Origin: Zafaria ginkgonis
GTDB taxonomy: Bacteria > Actinomycetota > Actinomycetes > Actinomycetales > Micrococcaceae
Reading direction: 5' to 3'
NCBI RefSeq assembly: GCF_039540195.1
Contig: NZ_BAABEO010000009.1
Span: 333,787 to 397,786 of the forward strand
Length of the DNA: 64,000 bases
The notes under the pieces were generated by a model. The model saw nothing but the letters and a program-made list of their open reading frames with translations. It was not told the origin of the DNA and searched no databases. Position 1 is the first letter of the stretch. Each line of letters begins with the position of its first letter. A program made the position numbers and the translations under genes. Positions 8,160-15,411 of this stretch are shown here, piece by piece.

Positions 8160-8857
8160 GCGGGTGCCTCCATAAGGTCGGGAAGGGCGGTGGTGGCGGG
8201 GTCCCCGCCGCAGGCGGGGCCGTCCGGCCCGGCCGTGGCGCTGTGTTGCCCGGCCGTGGCGCTTGGACCGTCCCAGCCGTCGGGAAGGCGGGAGACGACC
8301 GCGACGACGGCGGGCCCGCGCGGGTGCGCCGCCGCGGCGCGGAGCAGGCCGAGCCAGGCCCCGTCCTCGAGGCCGTGCCGGTCCGGGGAGTCCAGCACGA
8401 TCAGTTCGGCCGCGGCGTCCTCCAGCGCGAGCGCCAGCATCAGGCGCAGCCGATCGGCGGGATCGAGCGCGTCCACCCACGTGCGGGCCAGGCGCTCGGC
8501 CCCCTGCCGGCACAGCCAGGCACGGGCGCGGGGGCGTCGCCAGAACGGGCCCGGCAGCAGGGAAAGGTCCTCGGCGACCAGGTCGGCCAGGCGCAGGTGC
8601 CGCTCGGGTTCATTGATCTGGGGCGAATCGACCAGGACGCTGGCGCGCCGGACCGCTCCGGGGGAGGAGTTGCCATTCCAGGCCACGGACCCGGAGCCGG
8701 CCTTCATGCGGGCGGTCAGCGCGAGGGCGAGCACCGTGCGCGTGTCCTGCGGTTCGGCCACCACCAGCAACAGCTGCCCGGGGGCTGCGGCGATGCTGGT
8801 GGGGGCAAGCAGGAGGGCATGGCGGCCCGGCACGGTCAGGGAATCTGTGGTGAGCAC
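8156..8857 (-). CDS. Degenerate ABC-type ATPase partner of the YhgE/Pip protein
   Basis: A 233-residue protein with the outline of an ABC transporter ATPase but without its catalytic residues. Where a Walker A (GxxGxGKS/T) is expected there is VVAEPQDTRTVLALAL, with no Gly-Lys. The signature region reads LDPADRLRLMLALALED instead of LSGGQ. Walker B is AAELIVLDSPDRHG, with the catalytic Glu replaced by Ser. The switch His is missing in VVAVVSRLPDG. The last 40 residues are Gly/Ala-rich. It probably cannot hydrolyse ATP and may have a structural or regulatory role for the membrane protein encoded next. The GTG start at 8857 follows TAGACT by 6 bases, so the operon mRNA is probably leaderless. 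Confidence 0.75.
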   Translation of the reverse strand: MLTTDSLTVPGRHALLLAPTSIAAAPGQLLLVVAEPQDTRTVLALALTARMKAGSGSVAWNGNSSPGAVRRASVLVDSPQINEPERHLRLADLVAEDLSLLPGPFWRRPRARAWLCRQGAERLARTWVDALDPADRLRLMLALALEDAAAELIVLDSPDRHGLEDGAWLGLLRAAAAHPRGPAVVAVVSRLPDGWDGPSATAGQHSATAGPDGPACGGDPATTALPDLMEAPA

Positions 8858-8873
8858 GGATCCAGTCTAAATC

Positions 8874-8891
8874 AAACTGACCAGTCAGTTT
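8874..8891. promoter_or_regulatory. TetR-type operator and leaderless operon promoter
   Basis: AAACTGAC-CA-GTCAGTTT is a perfect 8-2-8 palindrome 17 bases upstream of the first GTG of the ATPase/YhgE/tetR operon. On the minus strand a -10 TAGACT (8869-8864) ends 6 bases before the GTG. A weak -35 TTAAAC overlaps the palindrome with 18-base spacing. A repressor bound here would block polymerase. The most likely ligand is the TetR-family product of the third gene. Confidence 0.8.
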
Positions 8892-9005
8892 AAATAGGAG
8901 CTTTCAGGGTGCAGGGGAAGGCGATGGGGCCTGCTGGGCTGCCTGTCGGCAAAGAGCTTCCGTCAAGGGGATTCCGGCAGGGGGTCTGGCAAGGGCGGCC
9001 GTGGA

Positions 9006-9066
9006 AACGCCGTCCGGGAAGTGCGCCTCATTCCTTACGAATGAGGCGCACTTCCCGGACGGCGTT
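9006..9066. other. Perfect 28-bp inverted repeat with a 5-base loop
   Basis: Arms 9006-9033 and 9039-9066 are perfectly complementary over 28 bases around the loop CTTAC. The element lies between the operon promoter at about 8870 (transcribed leftward) and the tRNA-Arg terminator at 9101-9140. No gene ends towards it from the left, and leftward transcripts already meet the tRNA terminator. It is therefore either a back-up terminator, an insulator or a small structured RNA. Nothing else is seen in 8892-9100. Confidence 0.6.
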
Positions 9067-9100
9067 GCGGGGGAGGGGGCTGCGCGGGGCGCGGGGGAGA

Positions 9101-9140
9101 AAACAGGAAAGCCCCCGCCGAAGCGGGGGCTTTCCTGTTT
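9101..9140 (-). terminator. Terminator of the promoter-distal tRNA-Arg
   Basis: An 18-base perfect stem (9101-9118 and 9123-9140) with loop CGAA. Read leftward, it begins 3 bases after the encoded CCA of the tRNA and ends in a run with TTTT (rc of AAAA around 9100). This is a normal intrinsic terminator for the tRNA gene. Confidence 0.85.
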
Positions 9141-9143
9141 GCC

Positions 9144-9220
<77 letters not shown>

Positions 9221-9257
9221 ATGTTCAGTTGTTCCAAACGCGGGCGTTCGGGGAAAT

Positions 9258-9288
9258 CAAAAAGCCCCGCAAAAGCGAAGGCTTTTTG
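9258..9288 (-). terminator. Terminator between the two tRNA-Arg genes
   Basis: The arms CAAAAAGCC (9258-9266) and GGCTTTTTG (9280-9288) form a 9-bp stem directly downstream (leftward) of the first-transcribed tRNA-Arg. The stem supplies its own U-run. The two tRNAs are therefore probably separate transcripts, or partly read through. Confidence 0.7.
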
Positions 9289-9293
9289 TTCCG

Positions 9294-9367
<74 letters not shown>

Positions 9368-9484
9368 TTGGTGTTTGTGTCCGGCGCAGTGCGCTTGACC
9401 TCGAACCACTATACAGACTTCCGCGGGGGCTGCAAAATCACCCCCGTAACCCCCTGCGTTTCCGCGGATTTCGCCTTTTGGAAG

Positions 9485-9512
9485 TAGACCGGTCTATGTG
9501 ACCTTAATCACA
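9485..9512. promoter_or_regulatory. Adjacent palindromes upstream of pckG, including a perfect CRP/GlxR site
   Basis: TGTGACCTTAATCACA (9497-9512) matches TGTGA-N6-TCACA perfectly. Directly abutting it is the 12-base palindrome TAGACCGGTCTA (9485-9496). Both lie about 155-180 bases before the pckG start in AT-rich DNA. cAMP-receptor control of gluconeogenic pck genes is well known in actinobacteria such as Corynebacterium. The second palindrome could bind another regulator. Confidence 0.7.
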
Positions 9513-9665
9513 ATTGGCTGATCAAAAATCCCGAAAAACCGCGGATTTCAGGGATTTATAGAGCGGGAGGAGTAAAATCAGGAGAGCTGAGTCACAAATG
9601 ACCCCCTTGGTCGCGGCCTAGCATTTATAGCACCAAATTGTCAGCCCAATGAGAGGGAACCGATT

Positions 9666-11510
9666 ATGAGCGCGAGCTCGGATCAGCAGGTCCTCGTCGC
9701 CGCACAGGGGACCGCACCCACGACGCACGCCCAGCTTGCCGCCTGGGTCCAGGAAGTCTCAGCACTGACGCAGCCGAGCAGTGTCTATTGGGTTGACGGC
9801 AGCCAGGAGGAGAACGACCGCCTGGCCGCCGAGCTGGTCGACGGCGGAACGTTTGTCCGCCTCAACGACGAGCTCTTCCCGCACTCCTTCGCCGCGTTCT
9901 CCGATCCGAAGGACGTTGCCCGCGTCGAGGAGCGCACCTTCATCTGCTCCAAGGAGGAGAAGGACGCCGGCTTCACCAACAACTGGATGGATCCGGCCGA
10001 GATGAAGGCGATCCTCACCGATCGCTTCACCGGCAGCATGCGCGGCCGCACCATGTACGTCATTCCGTTCGTCATGGGTCCGCTGGATGCCGAGCAACCG
10101 CAGTACGGGGTGGAGATCACCGACTCGGCGTACGTCGTCGTTTCGATGCGCATCATGGCCCGCATCGGCACCGACGTGCTGCGCAAGATGGAAGCGGAGA
10201 AGGCGTTCTTCGTCCCCGCCCTCCACTCCGTGGGCGCTCCGCTGGAGCCGGGCAAGGCCGACGTCCCGTGGCCGTGCAACGACGAGAAGTGGATTGTCCA
10301 CTTCCCGGAGGAGCGCGCCATCTGGTCCTACGGATCCGGCTACGGCGGCAACGCACTGCTCGGCAAGAAGTGCTACGCCCTGCGCATCGCCTCCGCCATC
10401 GCCCGCGACGAGGGCTGGCTCGCCGAGCACATGCTCCTCCTCAAGCTGACCAGCCCAGAGGGCAAGGCCTACAACGTGGCCGCCGCCTTCCCGTCCGCCT
10501 GCGGCAAGACCAACCTGGCCCTGCTCACCCCGACCGTCGAAGGCTGGAAGGCCGAGACCCTGGGTGACGACATCAACTGGATGCGCATCGGCAAGGAGGG
10601 CGAGCTGCGCGGCGTGAACCCGGAGTACGGCCTCTTCGGCGTCGCGCCGGGCACCGGCTGGAGCACCAACCCGAACGCCATGCGCGCCATCGCCAAGGGC
10701 AACTCCGTCTTCACCAACGTCGCGCTGACCGACGACGGCGGCGTGTGGTGGGAAGGCATGACCGACGAGGTCCCGGCGCACCTGACCGACTGGCAGGGCA
10801 ACGACTGGACTCCGGAGTCCGGCAGCCCGGCCGCGCACCCGAACTCCCGCTTCTGCACCCCGATCTCCCAGGTCGACATGCTGGCGCCGGAGTACTACAG
10901 CCCGGACGGCGTCGAGATCCACGCGATCCTCTTCGGCGGCCGCCGCAAGACCACCATCCCGCTGGTGACCGAGGCCCGCTCCTGGACCAACGGCATCTTC
11001 ATGGGCGCGACGCTCTCTTCGGAGACCACCGCGGCCGCTGCCGGCGCCCTGGGCGTCCTGCGCCGCGACCCGATGGCCATGCTGCCGTTCATCGGCTACA
11101 ACGCCGGCGACTACCTGAACCACTGGGACTCGATCGCCGCCAAGGCCAACCCGGAGCGCCTGCCGAAGATCTTCCTGGTGAACTGGTTCCGCCGCACCCC
11201 CGAGGGTGGCTTCGCCTGGCCGGGCTTCGGAGACAACTCGCGTGTCCTGAAGTGGGCCATCGAGCGCATCGAGGGCAAGGCCGACGCCGTCGAGACCCCG
11301 ATCGGCTTCGTGCCGACCGGCGATTCGATCGACCTGGACGGCCTGGAGGACTTCACCCCCGCCGACGTCGAGGTGGCCGTGCGCGTCGACCACGAGGAGT
11401 GGAAGACCGAACTGGCCTCCATCGAGGAATGGTTCGCCGGCTTCGGCGAGGCCCTGCCGCAGTCCCTGAAGGACGAGCTGGCCGGACTTGACGAGCGCCT
11501 CGGCGCCTAG
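9666..11510 (+). CDS. pckG: Phosphoenolpyruvate carboxykinase (GTP)
   Basis: A 614-residue GTP-dependent PEPCK, the usual length for the family. It converts oxaloacetate plus GTP to phosphoenolpyruvate, CO2 and GDP in gluconeogenesis and anaplerotic balance. The P-loop with the hyper-reactive Cys is FPSACGKTN (about residue 279). Other landmarks are FVMGP, SGYGGNALLGKKCYALRIA, the metal-binding DDINWMR and FGVAPGTG, and the guanine pocket region NWFRR. A strong ribosome site (GAGAGGGA, 9650-9657) precedes the ATG. The gene stands alone with a hairpin terminator and a long AT-rich promoter region carrying a perfect CRP/GlxR site. Confidence 0.98.
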   Translation: MSASSDQQVLVAAQGTAPTTHAQLAAWVQEVSALTQPSSVYWVDGSQEENDRLAAELVDGGTFVRLNDELFPHSFAAFSDPKDVARVEERTFICSKEEKDAGFTNNWMDPAEMKAILTDRFTGSMRGRTMYVIPFVMGPLDAEQPQYGVEITDSAYVVVSMRIMARIGTDVLRKMEAEKAFFVPALHSVGAPLEPGKADVPWPCNDEKWIVHFPEERAIWSYGSGYGGNALLGKKCYALRIASAIARDEGWLAEHMLLLKLTSPEGKAYNVAAAFPSACGKTNLALLTPTVEGWKAETLGDDINWMRIGKEGELRGVNPEYGLFGVAPGTGWSTNPNAMRAIAKGNSVFTNVALTDDGGVWWEGMTDEVPAHLTDWQGNDWTPESGSPAAHPNSRFCTPISQVDMLAPEYYSPDGVEIHAILFGGRRKTTIPLVTEARSWTNGIFMGATLSSETTAAAAGALGVLRRDPMAMLPFIGYNAGDYLNHWDSIAAKANPERLPKIFLVNWFRRTPEGGFAWPGFGDNSRVLKWAIERIEGKADAVETPIGFVPTGDSIDLDGLEDFTPADVEVAVRVDHEEWKTELASIEEWFAGFGEALPQSLKDELAGLDERLGA

Positions 11511-11527
11511 CGCCGTCCCGCACCACG

Positions 11528-11570
11528 CACGGAAGGGCACACCCGCACGGGGTGTGCCCTTCCGTGTTTT
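11528..11570 (+). terminator. Rho-independent terminator of pckG
   Basis: 17-base perfect arms (11528-11544 and 11550-11566) with loop GCACG are followed by TTTT. The hairpin starts 18 bases after the pckG stop codon. Confidence 0.9.
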
Positions 11571-11635
11571 CCGGACGCCGCGCCTTGGCCTGGCATGGTT
11601 GACTAATCGACTAGGCGATGTGTCATGATGAGGTC

Positions 11636-12163
11636 ATGATCCTCGCCCGACTGATACTCGGCCTGCTCAACCTGGCCCCGATGACCGGCTACGACCTGAA
11701 GAAGCACTTCGACTCGAGCGTCAACCACTTCTGGCATGCCGACAAGGCGCAGATCTACCGCACGCTGGCCCAGTTGGTCCGCGACGGCCTGGCCACCGTC
11801 CGCACTGTCCCCCAGGAGCACTACCCGGACCGCCAGGAGCACCAGATCACCGAGGCCGGGCGCCGCGAACTCGAGGCGTGGCTGGGCTCCCCGCTCGGCC
11901 CCGACCCGGTGCGCGAGCCCTTCCTGGCGCGCGTGTTCTTCGCCGGGGACATGGAGCGCGCGGAGGTGCTGGACCTTCTGGACCACCGCCGCGCCCAGGC
12001 CCAGGCCCAGCTGGCCGAGTTCGAGGCGATGCACGCGGACCTGGGGGATGCCGCGGTCCGGGACCGCCGGGCCTACCTCATGGCCGCGACGCTCGACGGC
12101 GGCATCCGGCACGTGCGTGCCGAGATCGAATGGCTCGATTCCACCAAGGAGAACCTGCCGTGA
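11636..12163 (+). CDS. PadR-family transcriptional regulator
   Basis: A 175-residue PadR/Vir-type regulator. The N-terminal winged helix spans residues 1-80 (LILGLLNLAPMTGYDLKKHF, then IYRTLAQLVRDGLA and the wing EHYPDRQEHQITEAG). A C-terminal helical dimerisation region follows. I chose the ATG at 11636, which lines up with the usual PadR N terminus. An upstream in-frame ATG at 11618 is possible. A TTGACT -35 (about 11598) and CATGAT 6 bases before 11636 suggest a leaderless start. The stop overlaps the GTG of the next gene, so it probably controls the hydrolase and itself. Confidence 0.9.
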   Translation: MILARLILGLLNLAPMTGYDLKKHFDSSVNHFWHADKAQIYRTLAQLVRDGLATVRTVPQEHYPDRQEHQITEAGRRELEAWLGSPLGPDPVREPFLARVFFAGDMERAEVLDLLDHRRAQAQAQLAEFEAMHADLGDAAVRDRRAYLMAATLDGGIRHVRAEIEWLDSTKENLP

Positions 12164-12999
12164 CGCCGCTGAAGCCCTCCCCGCACGTGCCCCGCCAGGA
12201 CCCGGCCGGATACCCGGAGGTCCACCCGCCCCGCGCCGGGCGGGACGGCGCGGGAACCCTGGTTTTCCTCCACGGCGGCAACGTCGGCAACTGGATGTGG
12301 GACCCGCAGGTCCAGTCCTTTGCCGACCATCAGGTGCTGACCCCGCACCTGCCCGGCTTCGGTGCCCGCGTGGACGAGGACTGGGAGGGACTGGACAGCG
12401 CCGCTGACGACGTCGCGGCCTTCATCGCCGACGAATCAGCCAACGGAACCGTCCACCTGGTGGGGCTCTCGCTCGGAGCCGTCGTGGGCCTGCGGGTCCT
12501 GGCCCGCCATCCCGAGCTGGTGCAATCCGCGCTGGTCAGCGGGGCGGTGGTGGACGGCGTCGGAGCGGCGGTGCGGGCCGCGGCGGCGCTGCAGCTGCGC
12601 CTGTGGGACTCCGAATGGTTCTGGCGCCTCCAGGCCAGCGCCTTCGGCATCCCCGAGGACGGCCGGCGGCTGTATACCGACCACGGGCTGAGCACCCGGG
12701 CGGACACCATGCGCGCCATGCTGGACGAGGTCTACGCCGGCGGCCTGCCGGCGGGCCTGTCCGGCTACGCGGGGCCGCTGCTGGCGGTGGCCGGCCAGCG
12801 CGAGCCCAAGCTCGTGGCCCGCGGATTCCCCGCCCTGCACCGGGAGCTGCCGCAGGCGCAGTTCCGGCTGGCGCCGGGCATGCACCATGCGTGGAGCATC
12901 GAGGATCCGCTGCTTTTCAACTCGATGGTCCGCGCCTGGGCCGTCCACGGCACGGTCCACCCGCGCCTGCTGCCCGCCCCCGGAACGAACAACTCCTGA
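12160..12999 (+). CDS. Alpha/beta-hydrolase
   Basis: A 279-residue alpha/beta-hydrolase fold enzyme. It has an oxyanion HGGN motif (VFLHGGNVGNW, about residue 32), nucleophile elbow GLSLGAVVG (Ser about 106) and the catalytic His in GMHHAWS near the C terminus. The GTG start overlaps the padR stop (GTGA), with AAGGAGAA upstream. The substrate is unknown: esterases, lactonases and dienelactone-type hydrolases all fit. The last codons and the stop lie inside the first unit of a 15-base tandem repeat, so the C terminus (GTNNS) is repeat-derived. Confidence 0.88.
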   Translation: MTPLKPSPHVPRQDPAGYPEVHPPRAGRDGAGTLVFLHGGNVGNWMWDPQVQSFADHQVLTPHLPGFGARVDEDWEGLDSAADDVAAFIADESANGTVHLVGLSLGAVVGLRVLARHPELVQSALVSGAVVDGVGAAVRAAAALQLRLWDSEWFWRLQASAFGIPEDGRRLYTDHGLSTRADTMRAMLDEVYAGGLPAGLSGYAGPLLAVAGQREPKLVARGFPALHRELPQAQFRLAPGMHHAWSIEDPLLFNSMVRAWAVHGTVHPRLLPAPGTNNS

Positions 13000-13035
13000 A
13001 CGAACAACTCCTGAACGAACAATTCCAGAACGAAC
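12984..13035. repeat. 15-base tandem repeat spanning the hydrolase stop codon
   Basis: AACGAACAACTCCTG is repeated exactly at 12984-12998 and 12999-13013, then with two changes at 13014-13028, then as a partial AACGAAC at 13029-13035. The TGA stop of the hydrolase is formed across the junction of units 1 and 2. Since 15 is a multiple of 3, copy-number change would keep the same stop. Confidence 0.9.
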
Positions 13036-13069
13036 GACGACGGCGGCGGGCACCCGCCGCCGTCGTCGT
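13034..13069. terminator. Bidirectional hairpin between hydrolase and hmp
   Basis: The 17-base arms 13034-13050 and 13053-13069 (ACGACGACGGCGGCGGG type) pair perfectly around CA. It lies between two convergent genes and belongs to a family of GACGACGGCGGC hairpins seen elsewhere in this window. Confidence 0.75.
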
Positions 13070-13086
13070 CGTTCCCTCGGATTCCC

Positions 13087-14259
13087 TTAGGCGGCCAGCC
13101 AGACGTCCGGACCGAAGACCTCGTAGTGGATGTCCGTGGCCGGGATGCCGGCATCGATGGCCTGCGAGCGGATGGAGCGCATGAAGGGCAGTGGGCCGCA
13201 CAGGTACAGCTTGGCTCCCGCCGGAAGGTCCACGCCGCCCAGGTCCATGAAGCCGGACTCGGCGTCCGCGCCGGCCGCAGCCTCCTCCAGCCACAGCAGC
13301 AGCTCGGCGTTGGGCAGCTGCTCGACGGCGGAGCGCATCTGGTTCCCGAGGGCCCAGTTCTCGGCGCGCTGCTCGGCGTGCAGGACCAGGACGCGGCGGT
13401 CGGAGGCCTGCCGCGCCAGGGACTGCAGGATGGAGGCGCTGGGCGTGCAGCCGATGCCGGCGGTGGCCAGCACGATCGGGGCGTCGGAATCGTCCAACAC
13501 GATGTCGCCGTACGGGTTGGAAAGTTCGACGACGTCCCCGACGTTCACGGACCCGTGCAGGAACGGGGAGACCTCCCCGCCCTCATCCAGCTTGGTGGTG
13601 AAGACCCGCTCGGTGAGCGAATCCACAGCGTCGGAGAGCGAGTACTGGCGGACCTGGCGCAGGCCGTCGGCCAGGCGCACGCGGACGGAGACGTACTGGC
13701 CCGGCGTGGCGCGCGTGACCGGGGTGGCATCGGCCGGCGCCAGGCGGAAGGTGATGGAGCCGGCGCCCGCGGCCTCCTTGGCGGTGACCCGCCACGGGGT
13801 GAACATCTCGTTGTTGGCCTGCCGGGCGTAGAGGCCCTTCTCGATCTTGATCAGGGCGTCGGCCATGAGCCAGTAGACCTCGGTCCAGGCCTCGGCGACC
13901 TCGGCGGTGACGGCATCGCCGAGGTCCTCGGCGATAGCGGCGAACAGGTTTTCGTAGACGATCGGGTAGCCGGCCTCCGGGACGCCGAGGGAGGTGTGCT
14001 TGTGGGCGATCCGGGAGAGGACGGCCTCCGGCAGCGTGCCCGGGTGGGCCAGGAGGTGGGAGGCGAAGGCGGCGATGCTGCCGGCGAGGGCCTTCTGCTG
14101 GTTGCCGTTCTTCTGGTTGGCGCGGCTGAACATGCCGTCCATCAGCTCCGGGTGGTTGGTGAACAGCCGCTCGTAGAACTTCTTGGTGATCTCGCCGATG
14201 CGCTCCGCGATGACGGGCAGCGTGGCTTCGATGACGGGGCGGGACTTCTCGGAAAGCAT
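13087..14259 (-). CDS. hmp: Flavohaemoglobin (nitric oxide dioxygenase)
   Basis: A 390-residue flavohaemoglobin that oxidises NO to nitrate with O2, FAD and NADPH. The globin domain (1-140) has the proximal haem His in RIAHKHTSLG and the distal pocket residues near FYERLFTNHPEL. The FAD domain follows (RQYSLSDA, about residue 195). The NAD(P) domain has ATAGIGCTPSASIL and ends in LCGPLPFM and YEVFGPDVW. I chose ATG 14259 because a GAGGAG ribosome site precedes it and MLSEKSRP is the usual start. The extra upstream codons belong to the promoter and NsrR operator. It lies downstream of an nsrR-like gene on the same strand. Confidence 0.97.
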   Translation of the reverse strand: MLSEKSRPVIEATLPVIAERIGEITKKFYERLFTNHPELMDGMFSRANQKNGNQQKALAGSIAAFASHLLAHPGTLPEAVLSRIAHKHTSLGVPEAGYPIVYENLFAAIAEDLGDAVTAEVAEAWTEVYWLMADALIKIEKGLYARQANNEMFTPWRVTAKEAAGAGSITFRLAPADATPVTRATPGQYVSVRVRLADGLRQVRQYSLSDAVDSLTERVFTTKLDEGGEVSPFLHGSVNVGDVVELSNPYGDIVLDDSDAPIVLATAGIGCTPSASILQSLARQASDRRVLVLHAEQRAENWALGNQMRSAVEQLPNAELLLWLEEAAAGADAESGFMDLGGVDLPAGAKLYLCGPLPFMRSIRSQAIDAGIPATDIHYEVFGPDVWLAA

Positions 14260-14280
14260 CGTTTCTCCTCGGAACGTTTT

Positions 14281-14303
14281 ATCTAGCATTTGAAATGCAA
14301 GAT
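14281..14303. promoter_or_regulatory. NsrR-type operator at the hmp promoter
   Basis: The half-sites ATCTAGCATTT and AAATGCAAGAT flank a single central G. They form an 11-1-11 inverted repeat with only one mismatched pair. This is the architecture described for NsrR in proteobacteria (halves close to AAGATGCATTT). It lies 22 bases upstream of the hmp start, covering the promoter. The NsrR-like regulator is encoded immediately upstream, so NO-relieved repression of hmp is the natural reading. Confidence 0.75.
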
Positions 14304-14359
14304 TATGTTTCCAGTTCTACACCCAGTAGAAGAGGGTTCGCAAATCGGGGCGTGGCCCG

Positions 14360-14800
14360 CTATACGGGCAGAATGGGGAAAGGCAGCCTGGCCAGCGACG
14401 GGCTGGACGTGAGGGAGTCGATGGTGATGTCGTCCAGCGTCGCGTAGAACGCCTCGCGGGCCTGGTTCAGGGCGGAGCGGAGCCGGCAGCCTGCCAGCAG
14501 CGGGCAGCTGGTCCCGTCGGCGCTGATGCACTCGACCGGGTCCTGGTGGCCGTCCAGGGAACGGAGCAGTTCGCCCACGCCCAGGGCCAGTCCGGAAGCG
14601 GTGATGCGGGCTCCGCCGCTGCGTCCGCGCGCAACCTCCAGAGCGCCGCGCCGGCGCAGTTCCAGCACGGCCTTGCTCACGTGGTTGTAGGGCACCCCGA
14701 TCCGTTCGGAGATTTCCCGGCTGGTGAGCTGGTCGCCGGCCTGCGCGCCCAGCAGCATCAGCGTGCGCAGGCAGACGTCGGCAAAGGCATTGATTCTCAC
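14360..14800 (-). CDS. nsrR: Rrf2-family NO-sensing repressor, NsrR-like
   Basis: A 146-residue Rrf2-family regulator. The N-terminal winged helix is at about residues 5-60 (TSREISERIGVPYNHVSKAV). An iron-sulfur cluster motif near residues 92-107 reads C-x7-C-x5-C (within VECISADGTSC and PLLAGC), as in NsrR. The GTG start at 14800 gives the canonical Rrf2 beginning (VRINAFADVCLRTLMLL). The gene sits just upstream of hmp with an NsrR-type palindrome between them. The context and cysteines favour NsrR over IscR or RsrR. Confidence 0.9.
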   Translation of the reverse strand: MRINAFADVCLRTLMLLGAQAGDQLTSREISERIGVPYNHVSKAVLELRRRGALEVARGRSGGARITASGLALGVGELLRSLDGHQDPVECISADGTSCPLLAGCRLRSALNQAREAFYATLDDITIDSLTSSPSLARLPFPILPV

Positions 14801-14928
14801 CCCATCATTGTGGCAGGTCGGCTGTGGCAGGTTGGCCAAGGCGGCCGGCACGTAACCGGCCGCCCCGGCACCGCGGGCGGGAAGTCCCGCCCGGATTGGT
14901 GCCGGATGTTCAGCTCAGCGCCGGATGC

Positions 14929-15411
14929 TCAGCGCCAGACGTACAGTTCGCCGGGCTCTGCGGCCGGGGCGTCGAACGTCCATTCGCCGCCGTCCGCGGC
15001 CGGCGGCGTGTACGCCTGCACGACGGCGACCGCGCCGCCCTTGGAGTGCTCCCCGTTGGCGTGGACCGCGTCGCGGCCGTCGTCCAGCAGGGTGACGTCG
15101 GAGACCAGGGCGACCGCGGTGAAGCTGTCGCGCTGCTGGGTGAGCAGCTCCACGAGGTCGGCCATCATGACTTCGGCATCGATGTCCTCCTCCGCGTCCT
15201 GGGTTTCCGGGGGCTGGACGGCAACCAGGCGCAGTTCGCCCTGCTCGCCCTCGGCGGCCGGCTCCAGCGCAATGCCGAACGGCAGGAACACCCCGTGGGC
15301 CTCCAGCTGCTCGCGGGCCACCCCGAGGGCGGTGCCCAGCACGCGGTTCAGCTCGAGGTGGTCCTCGGGGTCGAGGTCGAGGATGCGGTTCTCGGCGGGT
15401 TCGTTGGTCAT
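14929..15411 (-). CDS. Conserved hypothetical protein coupled to phosphomannomutase
   Basis: A 160-residue acidic soluble protein with no membrane segment or signal. I recognise no domain. It alternates predicted helices (HLELNRVLGTALGVAREQLE) and strands (FLPFGIALEP, FTAVALVSDVTLLDDG). Its start overlaps the stop of the upstream pmm gene (ATGA), so the two are co-translated. A link to sugar-phosphate metabolism is inferred only from this coupling. Confidence 0.75.
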   Translation of the reverse strand: MTNEPAENRILDLDPEDHLELNRVLGTALGVAREQLEAHGVFLPFGIALEPAAEGEQGELRLVAVQPPETQDAEEDIDAEVMMADLVELLTQQRDSFTAVALVSDVTLLDDGRDAVHANGEHSKGGAVAVVQAYTPPAADGGEWTFDAPAAEPGELYVWR

